Assembly: GCA_024743405.1 (NCBI GenBank)
Contig: JANSWP010000018.1
Location: forward strand, 1 to 64,000
Direction of reading: 5' to 3'
DNA: 64,000 nucleotides
From: Bacteroidota bacterium
GTDB lineage: Bacteria > Bacteroidota > Bacteroidia > Chitinophagales > Saprospiraceae
Below, piece after piece: positions 53,206 through 61,968 of the stretch. Position 1 is the first letter of the stretch. Each line of letters begins with the position of its first letter. The position numbers were made by a program, and so were the translations under genes. The notes beneath the pieces were generated by a model that was not told the origin of the DNA, did no database searches, and was given only the letters and a program-made list of their open reading frames with translations.

Positions 53206-54369
53206 ATGGCAAAAAGAGATTATTATGATGTATTGGGTGTTCCTAAAGGGGCAGAAGATGCAGCAATAAAAAAGGCTTATCGGAAATTAGCAATTAAATA
53301 CCATCCTGATAAGAATCCAGATAATAAAGAAGCCGAAGAAAAATTTAAAGAGGCTGCGGAGGCTTATGAGGTCTTAAGCAATAAAGATAAGCGAGCTCGT
53401 TATGATCGCTTTGGTCACGCAGGCATGGCACAAGGTGGTGGCGGTGGCGGATTTAGTGGTGGTATGACCATGGAAGATATTTTCTCCCAATTTGGAGATA
53501 TATTCGGAGATTCAGGTAGTCCTTTTGAATCTTTCTTTAGAACCTCTTCAAGAGGAGGTGGGCAAAGAGCTAGAGGTCAAAGAGGTAGCAATTTGCGTAT
53601 TAAAGTAAGATTGACGTTGGAAGAGATCGCGAATGGCGTAACGAAAAAAATTAAAGTCAAAAAACAAGTTGGTTGTCAAACCTGTGGTGGCAACGGAGCA
53701 AAAGATAGAAACTCTATTTCACAATGTACAACTTGTCGTGGACAAGGGTATGTTCGTCAAGTTCGAAGTACTTTTTTGGGACAAATGCAAACTACTACTG
53801 CTTGTCCTACTTGTAATGGTTCCGGACAAATGATTACTGCCAATTGTACAAATTGTAAAGGAGAAGGAAAGGTTTATGCCGAAGAATTGATTGAAATTGA
53901 TATTCCAGGAGGTGTAGCAGAAGGTATGCAATTATCAATGTCGGGCAAAGGAAATGCAGGTGCCAAAGGCGGACCAGCAGGTGATTTATTGATCAATATT
54001 GAAGAAATACCGCACGACTTTTTGCAACGTGATAATATGAACTTGGTTTATGAACTTTACCTCAATTTTGCAGATGCAGCCATTGGTAAATCTGCTGAAG
54101 TACCTACAATAGATGGTAGAGTAAAAATCAAAATTCCAGCTGGTACTCAGGCAGGGAAAATTTTCCGCTTAAAAGGAAAAGGGTTACCGAGTGTGCAAAG
54201 TTATGGCAAGGGAGATCAACTAATCCATGTGAATATTTGGACTCCAAAAAAATTGAACGATGAAGAAAGAGCACTGATGGAAAAATTGAAAGATATGCCC
54301 AATTTTCAGCCACAACCGGGCAAATCAGAAAAGACCTTTTTTGAAAAAATGAAAGATTATTTTAATTAA
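53206..54369 (+). CDS. dnaJ: Chaperone DnaJ
   Basis: The 387-residue protein has a J domain with HPD ([10 protein letters not shown]), a Gly/Phe-rich linker (about 75-130), four CxxCxGxG zinc motifs ([36 protein letters not shown]) and a C-terminal substrate-binding domain. It stimulates DnaK ATPase and binds unfolded proteins. Length is typical of group I DnaJ. It is followed by a strong terminator. Confidence 0.96.
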   Translation: MAKRDYYDVLGVPKGAEDAAIKKAYRKLAIKYHPDKNPDNKEAEEKFKEAAEAYEVLSNKDKRARYDRFGHAGMAQGGGGGGFSGGMTMEDIFSQFGDIFGDSGSPFESFFRTSSRGGGQRARGQRGSNLRIKVRLTLEEIANGVTKKIKVKKQVGCQTCGGNGAKDRNSISQCTTCRGQGYVRQVRSTFLGQMQTTTACPTCNGSGQMITANCTNCKGEGKVYAEELIEIDIPGGVAEGMQLSMSGKGNAGAKGGPAGDLLINIEEIPHDFLQRDNMNLVYELYLNFADAAIGKSAEVPTIDGRVKIKIPAGTQAGKIFRLKGKGLPSVQSYGKGDQLIHVNIWTPKKLNDEERALMEKLKDMPNFQPQPGKSEKTFFEKMKDYFN

Positions 54370-54393
54370 TCTAAAAACTATATCGCAATTTTG

Positions 54394-54430
54394 AAGCGGG
54401 CATACTCAAATGAATATGCCCGCTTTTTTT
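54394..54430 (+). terminator. Intrinsic terminator of the grpE-dnaJ operon
   Basis: AAGCGGGCATA (54394-54404) and TATGCCCGCTT (54415-54425) form an 11-bp stem followed by TTTTTTT. It lies 25 bp past the dnaJ stop. The rest of the gap to 54650 is a purine-rich stretch (about 54540-54580) with no gene. Confidence 0.92.
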
Positions 54431-54606
54431 ATATCCCAACTCTCCTACTTTCAGGCTTTCCTACTAGAAAAAAAGCCATCATTCCTTTCCAAAAAACCTA
54501 TCACAAATCACCTTGGTATTACCCCTAATTCTCTTTCTCGAATAAGAAAAAGGAAGAAAGAAGGAAAAAATTAACTTATGTATATTTTTCATTCCTTTCT
54601 TTACCG

Positions 54607-54614
54607 TACTTTCG
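54607..54614 (+). promoter_or_regulatory. Possible -7 box for the sterol-desaturase gene
   Basis: TACTTTCG resembles TAnnTTTG with one mismatch. The start at 54651 is 37 bp downstream. Confidence 0.3.
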
Positions 54615-54650
54615 CTTCCAATCTTTTATAAAAACAAAATATTATTCGGC

Positions 54651-55745
54651 ATGAATGAACCTTTATTTGGCATCCCTAATGCAGATGTCCCTTTCGTAAT
54701 GGGTATTTTAATTTTCTTTTTATTAATAGAAATTTTCAGTGGATACTTACACCGAACAAAGAGAAAATTTGGTGATTGGATTCAAGAGTTAGGAGGGTTT
54801 TTGGTATTGTCATTAGGAACCAAAGCAATTATTGTCTCAACAGTTTTTTTCATTGGGCTTAACTTCTTCCCTCAATATCAATATGCGCTGGCTGAAATGA
54901 ATTTTGCGCTTGGCTTGGTACTTTATTTATTGATTGATGATTGCCTACAATATTGGTATCATCGTTCGGCACATGAATATGAATTTCTTTGGAAACTCCA
55001 TCGTGCACATCACCAAGCTGAAGAAATGGGCTTTTTTGTTTCTTACCGAAATGCATGGTTTTATTATGTCATCATGCCCAATTTATGGTGGGTTGGAACA
55101 GTTGTTTTCTTAGGCGGCGTAAAAGCGGTTGCACTCGGTTTAATATTAAAACAACTAATTGTTATCAGTGCACATAGTACAATCCCTTATGACAAATTTT
55201 TGTATCAATTCAAATTTTTAAATCCTATAATAAGCATTTGGGAACGCATCTTTATTACACCTGCCTTTCATTATGCACATCATGGGAAAACAAAACGAGA
55301 TGGCATTAGTGACCCTAATGGTAACTTCGGGAATATGTTTTCCATTTGGGATCAACTCTTCGGAACGGCAACTTTCAATCGACAATTCCCTACAGAATTA
55401 GGACTTGAAAATGACCCAAAAGAACATTGGACAGCCTCTTATTTTTACCCTTTCATAACAGCAAAAGATAAAAATAATGAGATGTCAAGGGGCTATGTAA
55501 AAGAAGATACAATAACGCTCGAACCAGCAACAATTCAATTAGAAAAAGGAGAAAAATACCTTTGGTGTCGATGTGGCAAAAGCAAAAACCAACCGTTTTG
55601 TGATAGCTCTCATCATGGCACTAAAATGACCCCTTTGCTTTTTGAAGCAAAAAGAACGGGTAATGTTCGATTGTGTAATTGTAAAGCGACCAAAGCAGGC
55701 CCTTTTTGTGATGATTCGCATATTGAAATGAAAAAAGACCAATAA
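54651..55745 (+). CDS. Sterol-desaturase-fold enzyme with two C-terminal CDGSH iron-sulfur domains
   Basis: The 364-residue protein is a fatty-acid-hydroxylase/sterol-desaturase membrane enzyme (hydrophobic segments at about 15-30, 45-72, 86-100, 135-172) with the di-iron histidine clusters HRSAH (H104, H108), HRAHH (H117, H120, H121) and HYAHH (H207, H210, H211). After about residue 300 two CDGSH-type motifs follow: C306, C308, C317, H321 and C342, C344, C353, H357, each expected to hold a [2Fe-2S] cluster. The clusters may pass electrons to the di-iron centre. The gene is 38 bp upstream of the acyl-CoA ligase, suggesting co-transcription. Substrate unknown. Confidence 0.83.
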   Translation: MNEPLFGIPNADVPFVMGILIFFLLIEIFSGYLHRTKRKFGDWIQELGGFLVLSLGTKAIIVSTVFFIGLNFFPQYQYALAEMNFALGLVLYLLIDDCLQYWYHRSAHEYEFLWKLHRAHHQAEEMGFFVSYRNAWFYYVIMPNLWWVGTVVFLGGVKAVALGLILKQLIVISAHSTIPYDKFLYQFKFLNPIISIWERIFITPAFHYAHHGKTKRDGISDPNGNFGNMFSIWDQLFGTATFNRQFPTELGLENDPKEHWTASYFYPFITAKDKNNEMSRGYVKEDTITLEPATIQLEKGEKYLWCRCGKSKNQPFCDSSHHGTKMTPLLFEAKRTGNVRLCNCKATKAGPFCDDSHIEMKKDQ

Positions 55746-55783
55746 GAGATTTAAAAAATCAACCAAAAAATACTTTGTAAATT

Positions 55784-57328
55784 ATGTTAAACCTTTCCGT
55801 TTTATTAGAAGACAGTGCAAGAAGATACCCAAACAAAGATGCTTTTATCTTCATGGACACACACTTGAGTTACGCACAAGTCAATGGCGCAGCCAATCAA
55901 ATTGCCAATGGACTAAAATCCATCGGCATTCAGCCCGGTGATAAAGTAGCGTTGAGTTGTTTGAATTTGCCTTATTTCCCAATGATTTATTATGGGATTT
56001 TGAAAGCGGGCGCGACCGTTGTTCCATTAAGTGTATTATTGAAAAGAGAGGAGGTGGCCTATCATTTGAAAGACTCGGATGCGAAAGCCTATTTTTGTTT
56101 TTTGGGGGCACCAGGCTTACCAATGTTAGAAGAAGGATTTGCAGGTTTTCAAAATGCACCTGATTGCAAGAACTTTTTCGTCATCACTGCCAAACCAACA
56201 GATCCATCTCCAATTGAAGGTCAAAAAACGATGGGCATGTTGATGGGGAGTCAATCACCGATATGCGAAACAGCTCGTACAAATGCAGAAGATACTGCCG
56301 TGATTATTTATACATCAGGGACAACTGGACGGCCAAAAGGTGCAGAATTGACACACAGTAACTTGACCTTAAATTCCATTCTTTCTGCCAATTTATCACA
56401 ATGTAATGAGGAAGATACTTGGCTGATTGTACTACCGCTATTCCACATTTTCGCCATGGTCGTTTTGATGAATGCAGGCGTTTATAAAGGAACAGCAAAT
56501 GTCTTATTGCCAAGATTTGATCCAGAGGCAGTTTTAGGACTCATGCAAAAACACAAAGTTTCCATATTCGCGGGTGTGCCCACAATGTATTGGGGCTTGG
56601 TAAATTACGAAAACACCAAATTTGACTTAAAAGGCATTGCCAGCAATTTAAAAATGGCTTTGTCAGGGGGAGCATCTTTGCCAGTCTCGGTTTTAGAAGA
56701 TTTTGAGGCAAAATTCAATGTACCGATTTTAGAAGGATATGGAATGTCAGAAGGTTCTCCTGTAGTGACATTTAACCATCCAAATAAAGTAAGAAAACCG
56801 GGTAGTGTTGGAACTCCAGTTTGGGGGGTCGAAGTACGTGTAGTAGATGAAAATGACAATGAAATGCCTGTCGGCGAAAAGGGCGAAATCGTTTATCGAG
56901 GTCACAATGTCATGAAAGGCTATTACAAACGTGATGAAGTAAATAAAGAAGTTTTACGCGGTGGTTGGTTACATTCAGGTGATGTCGGAGTTATGGACGA
57001 AGATGGTTATTTTTATATCGTTGACAGAACAAAAGACATGGTCATTCGAGGTGGTTTGAATGTATATCCGAGAGAAGTTGAAGAAGTAATGATGAAACAT
57101 CCAGCCGTTTCTTTAGTTGCCGTAATTGGGATTCCAGACGACCAATTTGGAGAGGAAATCAAAGCTTGTGTCGTCTTAAAAGAAGGCGAATGTGTCGAAG
57201 CCGATGAATTAAAAGCTTGGACAAAAGAGCGAATCGCAGCTTATAAATATCCTAGAGTGATTGAGTTTTTGGATGCGTTGCCAATGAGTGCGACTGGGAA
57301 GATTTTGAAGAAGGAGTTGAGGAGATAA
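55784..57328 (+). CDS. Long-chain acyl-CoA ligase (AMP-binding)
   Basis: The 514-residue protein has the ATP-binding motif IIYTSGTTGRPKGAELTH, the substrate segment LEGYGMSEGSPVV and GGWLHSGDVG, then VDRTKDMVIRGGLNVYPREVEEV and the catalytic lysine in SATGKILKKELR near the C-terminus. It activates fatty acids to acyl-CoA using ATP. It is close behind the sterol-desaturase gene. A palindromic hairpin lies just after its stop. Confidence 0.9.
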   Translation: MLNLSVLLEDSARRYPNKDAFIFMDTHLSYAQVNGAANQIANGLKSIGIQPGDKVALSCLNLPYFPMIYYGILKAGATVVPLSVLLKREEVAYHLKDSDAKAYFCFLGAPGLPMLEEGFAGFQNAPDCKNFFVITAKPTDPSPIEGQKTMGMLMGSQSPICETARTNAEDTAVIIYTSGTTGRPKGAELTHSNLTLNSILSANLSQCNEEDTWLIVLPLFHIFAMVVLMNAGVYKGTANVLLPRFDPEAVLGLMQKHKVSIFAGVPTMYWGLVNYENTKFDLKGIASNLKMALSGGASLPVSVLEDFEAKFNVPILEGYGMSEGSPVVTFNHPNKVRKPGSVGTPVWGVEVRVVDENDNEMPVGEKGEIVYRGHNVMKGYYKRDEVNKEVLRGGWLHSGDVGVMDEDGYFYIVDRTKDMVIRGGLNVYPREVEEVMMKHPAVSLVAVIGIPDDQFGEEIKACVVLKEGECVEADELKAWTKERIAAYKYPRVIEFLDALPMSATGKILKKELRR

Positions 57329-57362
57329 TTCAGTTTGCCATTTACAGTCAATTGCTCATAAG

Positions 57363-57398
57363 TTTGAGTCGAGTTTTTAAAAGAAGACTCGGCTCAAA
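57363..57398. terminator. Hairpin after the acyl-CoA ligase gene
   Basis: TTTGAGTCGAGT (57363-57374) and ACTCGGCTCAAA (57387-57398) form a 12-bp stem with one wobble. No T-run follows, so it may be a bidirectional end or a small palindrome. It is similar in size to the hairpin at about 63670. Confidence 0.5.
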
Positions 57399-57501
57399 TT
57401 CAAAATAATAGAGTCTATTAAAAGAAAAAAAGATTCCTATCGAATAAAAATCAAATAAAAATCGAATAAATTAATTCTAAAAAATTACCTCCCAGTGCCT
57501 C

Positions 57502-58980
57502 ATGAATAAGATTATTACCAAAGCCTATTTCATCCTTTTATTCATACCACTATTTTCCTGTAATCCTGAAAAAGAAACGCCCTCACCCAATATTCTATTT
57601 ATCGCAATTGATGATTTACGTCCAGAATTAGGCTGCTATGGAAAGGACTATATAATTAGCCCAAGATTAGACAAAATCGCATCTGAAGGAACGTTATTTA
57701 CGAATCATTTTACGCAAGTCCCTACCTGTGGCCCTTCTCGATATTGCCTGCTTACTGGAATGTATCCAAAAGGGAGGACTTATCTGAATAATAATATTGC
57801 AGAGAAAGTTATCTCTCATAAAAAAGAAGATACTATTCCAGAAACTTTCATTCATCATCTTCGACGAAATGGGTATCACACCGTTGGGATTGGGAAAATA
57901 AGTCATTCGGCTGATGGGTATCTTTATGGCTATCGGGATAGTGTTTCGACAATAAGGGAATTACCTTTTAGTTGGGATGAAATATTATTCAATCCTGGGA
58001 AATGGGAAACCGGTTGGAATGCTTTTTTTGCTTATGCCAATGGGGAGAATAGGCAAAGTCTCAAAAAACAAGTCAAACCTTATGAAAATGGAAAAGTAAG
58101 TGATAATGGCTACCCTGATGGACTTTCGGCAGATTTAACGATCAATAAACTTAAAGAATTAAAAAATAGCACAAAACCTTTTTTCTTAGGGGTTGGTTTT
58201 TTCAAACCTCACTTACCATTCAATTCCCCAGAAGAATACTGGCAATTATACAATAGAGATTCCATTCCTATCTCGCCAAATCCACTAATTCCTCAAAATG
58301 CCATTCGAGTAGGTTTACATAATAGTGGCGAATTCAATCAATATCAATTGGGGGAGGAAAAAGCGACTTTAGATCAGCCAATTTCTGTCGATTATGCCAA
58401 AAAAATAAGGCATGCTTATGCCGCCTGTATCAGTTATATTGACTTTCAAGTTGGGCGAATCATGGATGAATTGGAGGCACTTGATCTAGATGAAAATACC
58501 ATTATCGTGGTTTGGGGAGATCATGGTTGGCATTTGGGTGACCAACAACTTTGGGGGAAACATAGTCTATTTGAGAATGCATTAAAGAGTACTTTAATCA
58601 TTAAAGTACCAACCTTAGAACGCCAGAACAAGATAGCCTCTTCTATTGTTGAAACGGTCGATATTTATCCAACCCTTATGAAATTAACCAATATGCCTAT
58701 TGATCATTCAATTGATGGAAAAGATTTTCTTTCAATGATTACCAACCCTAATTATCATTCAGATAAGGAGATGGCCTATGGCTTTTTTAAAAAGGGGATT
58801 ACCCTACGCACGAATGAATATCGACTTACAAAACACTACATTGAAAAACAGCCAAATATTGAGTTATATGACCATCAAAAAGACCCTTTTGAAACAACTA
58901 ATATTGCGCTAGAAAATCCGGAAATTGTGGAGCAATTGCTTCCGATATTGGAAAAGGGAAAAATTGAATTTGATAAATGA
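57502..58980 (+). CDS. Lipoprotein sulfatase (type I, iduronate-2-sulfatase-like)
   Basis: The 492-residue protein has a lipoprotein signal (C20 in FSCNPE), metal-binding D37/D38 (AIDDLRPELG) and the sulfatase signature C76-G-P-S-R (TQVPTCGPSRYCLLTG), where C76 becomes formylglycine. Downstream it has WGDHGWHLGDQQLWGKHS, the second metal-site motif. Similar lipoproteins remove sulfate from polysaccharides outside the cell. The next gene overlaps its stop by 4 bp. Confidence 0.9.
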   Translation: MNKIITKAYFILLFIPLFSCNPEKETPSPNILFIAIDDLRPELGCYGKDYIISPRLDKIASEGTLFTNHFTQVPTCGPSRYCLLTGMYPKGRTYLNNNIAEKVISHKKEDTIPETFIHHLRRNGYHTVGIGKISHSADGYLYGYRDSVSTIRELPFSWDEILFNPGKWETGWNAFFAYANGENRQSLKKQVKPYENGKVSDNGYPDGLSADLTINKLKELKNSTKPFFLGVGFFKPHLPFNSPEEYWQLYNRDSIPISPNPLIPQNAIRVGLHNSGEFNQYQLGEEKATLDQPISVDYAKKIRHAYAACISYIDFQVGRIMDELEALDLDENTIIVVWGDHGWHLGDQQLWGKHSLFENALKSTLIIKVPTLERQNKIASSIVETVDIYPTLMKLTNMPIDHSIDGKDFLSMITNPNYHSDKEMAYGFFKKGITLRTNEYRLTKHYIEKQPNIELYDHQKDPFETTNIALENPEIVEQLLPILEKGKIEFDK

Positions 58981-59183
58981 AGCAAAGGACACAAACATGC
59001 GATGAATGTGAAAGTGAGTATTTGGCGTCCAGTTCAAAAATGGTAAATCTTTGCCCTGAATGTGCTCATTGTTTGTATGGATATGAGAATTGTCCCCATC
59101 AAATGAAAAATGGCATATGCATAAATTGCCTATATAATGGAAAAAGTCCTAAATTTATTGCCCGTTTAAAAGATTCAAAATAA
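58977..59183 (+). CDS. Small cysteine-rich zinc-ribbon-like protein
   Basis: The 68-residue protein has four CxxC-like pairs (CDEC, CPEC...C, CPHQ, CINC), enough for two small zinc knuckles, and no signal peptide. It starts in the ATGA overlap with the sulfatase stop, so the two are translationally coupled. Its family and role are unknown. It might be a zinc-binding regulator of the sulfatase gene, but nothing here shows that. Confidence 0.55.
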   Translation: MKQRTQTCDECESEYLASSSKMVNLCPECAHCLYGYENCPHQMKNGICINCLYNGKSPKFIARLKDSK

Positions 59184-59238
59184 CAGCCTTTCAACCCCTT
59201 GAATAAAGAATATATTTTCATCACTAAAACATCAAACC

Positions 59239-60669
59239 ATGACTGCCACCTTAAATATACCTGTCGAAACAAATACCGCCGAAGTCGAGCGGATTTTCAA
59301 TTTGCAAAAAGCAAATCAATTCAAAGTTGCCAATACAACGGCACGAGAGCGAATTGCCAAATTAGATAAACTCCATAAAGCTGTTTTAAAATACCGTCCT
59401 GAGATAAAAGATGCTTTGTATAAAGATTTCCGGAAGCATCCGAGTGAAGTGGATTTAACGGAAGTTTATCCGGTTACTTCTGAAATCAAACATGCAAAAA
59501 AAGATATTCGACGATGGATGCGGAATCATAAAGTCGCAACTCCATTGGCTTTGATGGGTTCAAGTTCCTATATAAAATATGAACCGAAAGGGGTGGTTCT
59601 GATTATTGCGCCATGGAATTTTCCACTGAATTTGACCTTTGGTCCATTGGTTTGTGCCATCGCAGCGGGTAATACAGTAATGATAAAACCATCTGAACAA
59701 ACGCCACATATTTCAAACTTGATGGCGAAAATGATCAGTGAGATTTTCAATGAAAATGAGATCGCTATGGTACAAGGTGGTGTACCTACTTCAACTGCTT
59801 TATTGAATTTACCTTTCAATCATATTTTCTTTACAGGCGCACCTTCTATTGGAAAGATAGTCATGGCGGCGGCGGCGAAACATTTGACATCGGTAACGCT
59901 AGAATTGGGCGGTAAATCGCCCACAATCATCGATGAATCTGCCAATATTGATATGGCTGCTCGAAGAATTGCCTGGGGAAAATTCATCAATAACGGTCAA
60001 ATATGTATTGCACCAGATTATATTTTCGTACACGAAAATAAGAAACAAGCCTTTATCGATAAAGTCCGAAGTTATCTAGAAACCTTCTTTTCGGAAGACC
60101 CCTCTAAAACGACTTCTTATGCCCGGATGGTCAATAATCGGCACTACCAAAGAGTGAAAGGTTATTTTGAAGATGCATTAGATAAAGGAGCAAACATTGA
60201 GGCTGGAGGTAAATTCGATGGCAACCAAGATTATATTTCGCCGACAGTCGTAACCAATGTTTCAAAGAATTCGACTTTGATGACAGAAGAGATTTTTGGC
60301 CCCGTATTGCCGGTTTATGGTTTTACCAAAATTGATGAGGTTATTGACGAAATCAATTCCCGAGAAAAACCTTTAGCACTATACATTTACAGTAGTAAGA
60401 AGAAAAATATCAATCATATTCTGGATAATACCCGTGCGGGAGGGTCTTGTATTAATCACAATGCTGTTCATTTTTTTAATACGAACCTACCCTTTGGTGG
60501 ATCCAATAATAGCGGAATAGGTAAAGGACATGGCTGGTATGGCTTCGAAGCCTTTTCTAATGCGAGAGGGGTTTTTACCCAACATATTCCGAATGCTTTA
60601 GAAATGTTGATGCCGCCTTATAATGACTTTAAGCAAAAACTGATTGATTTTACAATAAAGTATTTCTGA
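59239..60669 (+). CDS. Aldehyde dehydrogenase, class-3/fatty-aldehyde type
   Basis: The 476-residue protein has APWNFPLNLTFGPL, the NAD-binding segment FTGAPSIGKIVMAAAAKHL, the catalytic glutamate in LELGGKSPTI and the catalytic cysteine in NNGQICIAPDYIF. The short length and organisation match ALDH3-type enzymes, which act on long-chain aldehydes, rather than the longer ALDH1/2 type. It oxidises aldehydes to acids. It lies between the sulfatase pair and the DES1-like gene, so a role in lipid-derived aldehyde clearance is plausible. Confidence 0.83.
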   Translation: MTATLNIPVETNTAEVERIFNLQKANQFKVANTTARERIAKLDKLHKAVLKYRPEIKDALYKDFRKHPSEVDLTEVYPVTSEIKHAKKDIRRWMRNHKVATPLALMGSSSYIKYEPKGVVLIIAPWNFPLNLTFGPLVCAIAAGNTVMIKPSEQTPHISNLMAKMISEIFNENEIAMVQGGVPTSTALLNLPFNHIFFTGAPSIGKIVMAAAAKHLTSVTLELGGKSPTIIDESANIDMAARRIAWGKFINNGQICIAPDYIFVHENKKQAFIDKVRSYLETFFSEDPSKTTSYARMVNNRHYQRVKGYFEDALDKGANIEAGGKFDGNQDYISPTVVTNVSKNSTLMTEEIFGPVLPVYGFTKIDEVIDEINSREKPLALYIYSSKKKNINHILDNTRAGGSCINHNAVHFFNTNLPFGGSNNSGIGKGHGWYGFEAFSNARGVFTQHIPNALEMLMPPYNDFKQKLIDFTIKYF

Positions 60670-60717
60670 TTTTTGATCACTATGTTCTAATTGATTTTTC
60701 TCTGTGAAAATGGATTT

Positions 60718-60854
60718 AGTAACGGCTAAAAAATAAGTCCGCCAATTTGGAATAGTAGATTTTGGATTTTAGTAAGGCAAAAAAGTATTTTTAACGCCAC
60801 AAAAGTTCAAAAAAATACATAGGCAAATGTCGGAGTTATTCTTTAGGCCTTACT
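60718..60854. repeat. Imperfect palindromic repeat element (E8)
   Basis: The left end AGTAACGGCTAAAAAATAAG (60718-60737) is inverted at the right end (60835-60854, ...GGCCTTACT). Similar to the E5 and E7 ends. The centre is GTATTTTTAACGC-like. It is 137 bp long and fills the 304-bp gap before the desaturase. Confidence 0.75.
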
Positions 60855-60973
60855 TAATTCGTAGCGAATATTAATCAGCCTCTTCTTTGGATTTCAAGAA
60901 ATTAGGTTGACATTTGCACCCTCAATGGGACAAAACAAAGCCAATTTTGCAAATCAAACTAAAAATCTAAGCC

Positions 60974-61921
60974 ATGTCAGATATCAAGACAGCTCCTAAT
61001 AACGATTTTTACTGGGTAGACGATAGAGAGCCACACTTTCAAAGAAGAAAAGAAATTTTAGCAAAACATCCAGAGGTTAAAAAACTTTTCGGGAGTGATA
61101 TAAATTTGGCTTATGCGACTATTTTTCTCGTAGTTGTACAGTTGACGATTGCTCTTTTTATAGGTCAATTGTCTTGGTTTCCATTTATTTTAGTGACCTA
61201 TTTTGTTGGGGCTACTATTGCGCATGCTTTGTTCTTAGCTATCCATGAAATCACTCATGATTTAGCGTTCAAAAGCAAAGTCAACAATAATCGTCTCGCA
61301 CTTTTTGCCAATATTCCCATTATAGTTCCCTATGCGATCTCCTTTAAAATTTACCATGGCATGCACCATTGGGATCAAGGAAAAGATGGTGTAGATGCAG
61401 ATATCCCAACAGAAGTGGAGGCAAAATTTTTCAAAGGCTTTTTTGGTAAGTTAATTTGGTTTTTGCATCAAATCGTTTTTTATGCCGTGCGTCCAGTATT
61501 TGTAAAATCTATAAAAGTCACCAAGTGGCAAGTTTATAATATTATCTTTCAAATCATTGCCATTTCTATTTTTATATATTTTGCCGGATGGAGTGGTCTG
61601 ATATTTTTAGCCCTTTCCTTAATTTTTGCGGGTGGATTGCATCCTACTTCTGGGCATTTTATTTCTGAACATTATGTATTCCATGAAGGGCAGGAAACTT
61701 ATTCCTATTATGGCCCACTCAATAAAATCACTTTCAATGTGGGATATCACAATGAGCACCACGATTTTCCGACCATACCAGGTAGTCGCTTACCTAAATT
61801 AAAAAAAATGGCTCCGGAGTTTTATGATAATCTCCATTCTTACGATTCTTGGCTAAAGGTGATTTTCGGGTTTTTATTTCGCAAGGATGTGACGCTTTAT
61901 TCACGAACCAAAAGGAAGTAA
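60974..61921 (+). CDS. Fatty acid desaturase resembling eukaryotic sphingolipid delta-4 desaturase
   Basis: The 315-residue membrane protein has the three desaturase histidine boxes: HEITH (H91, H95), H128-x2-H131-H132 (IYHGMHHWDQG) and NEHHDFP with H259, H262, H263. Its opening (YWVDDREPHFQRRKEILAKHPEV) and the SGHFISEHYVFHEGQETYSYYGPL and FNVGYHNEHHDFPTIPG segments are very close to the DES1 family as I know it (YWV/QPHADRRREILAKYPEI and NVGYHNEHHDFPNIPG). Those enzymes introduce the trans double bond of sphingosine into ceramide. A bacterial copy is rare. It is monocistronic, preceded by palindrome E8. Confidence 0.85.
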   Translation: MSDIKTAPNNDFYWVDDREPHFQRRKEILAKHPEVKKLFGSDINLAYATIFLVVVQLTIALFIGQLSWFPFILVTYFVGATIAHALFLAIHEITHDLAFKSKVNNNRLALFANIPIIVPYAISFKIYHGMHHWDQGKDGVDADIPTEVEAKFFKGFFGKLIWFLHQIVFYAVRPVFVKSIKVTKWQVYNIIFQIIAISIFIYFAGWSGLIFLALSLIFAGGLHPTSGHFISEHYVFHEGQETYSYYGPLNKITFNVGYHNEHHDFPTIPGSRLPKLKKMAPEFYDNLHSYDSWLKVIFGFLFRKDVTLYSRTKRK

Positions 61922-61968
61922 ACTATATTGACTAATAAGTTTGGTATCGCTCGACTTTGTCGAATTAT

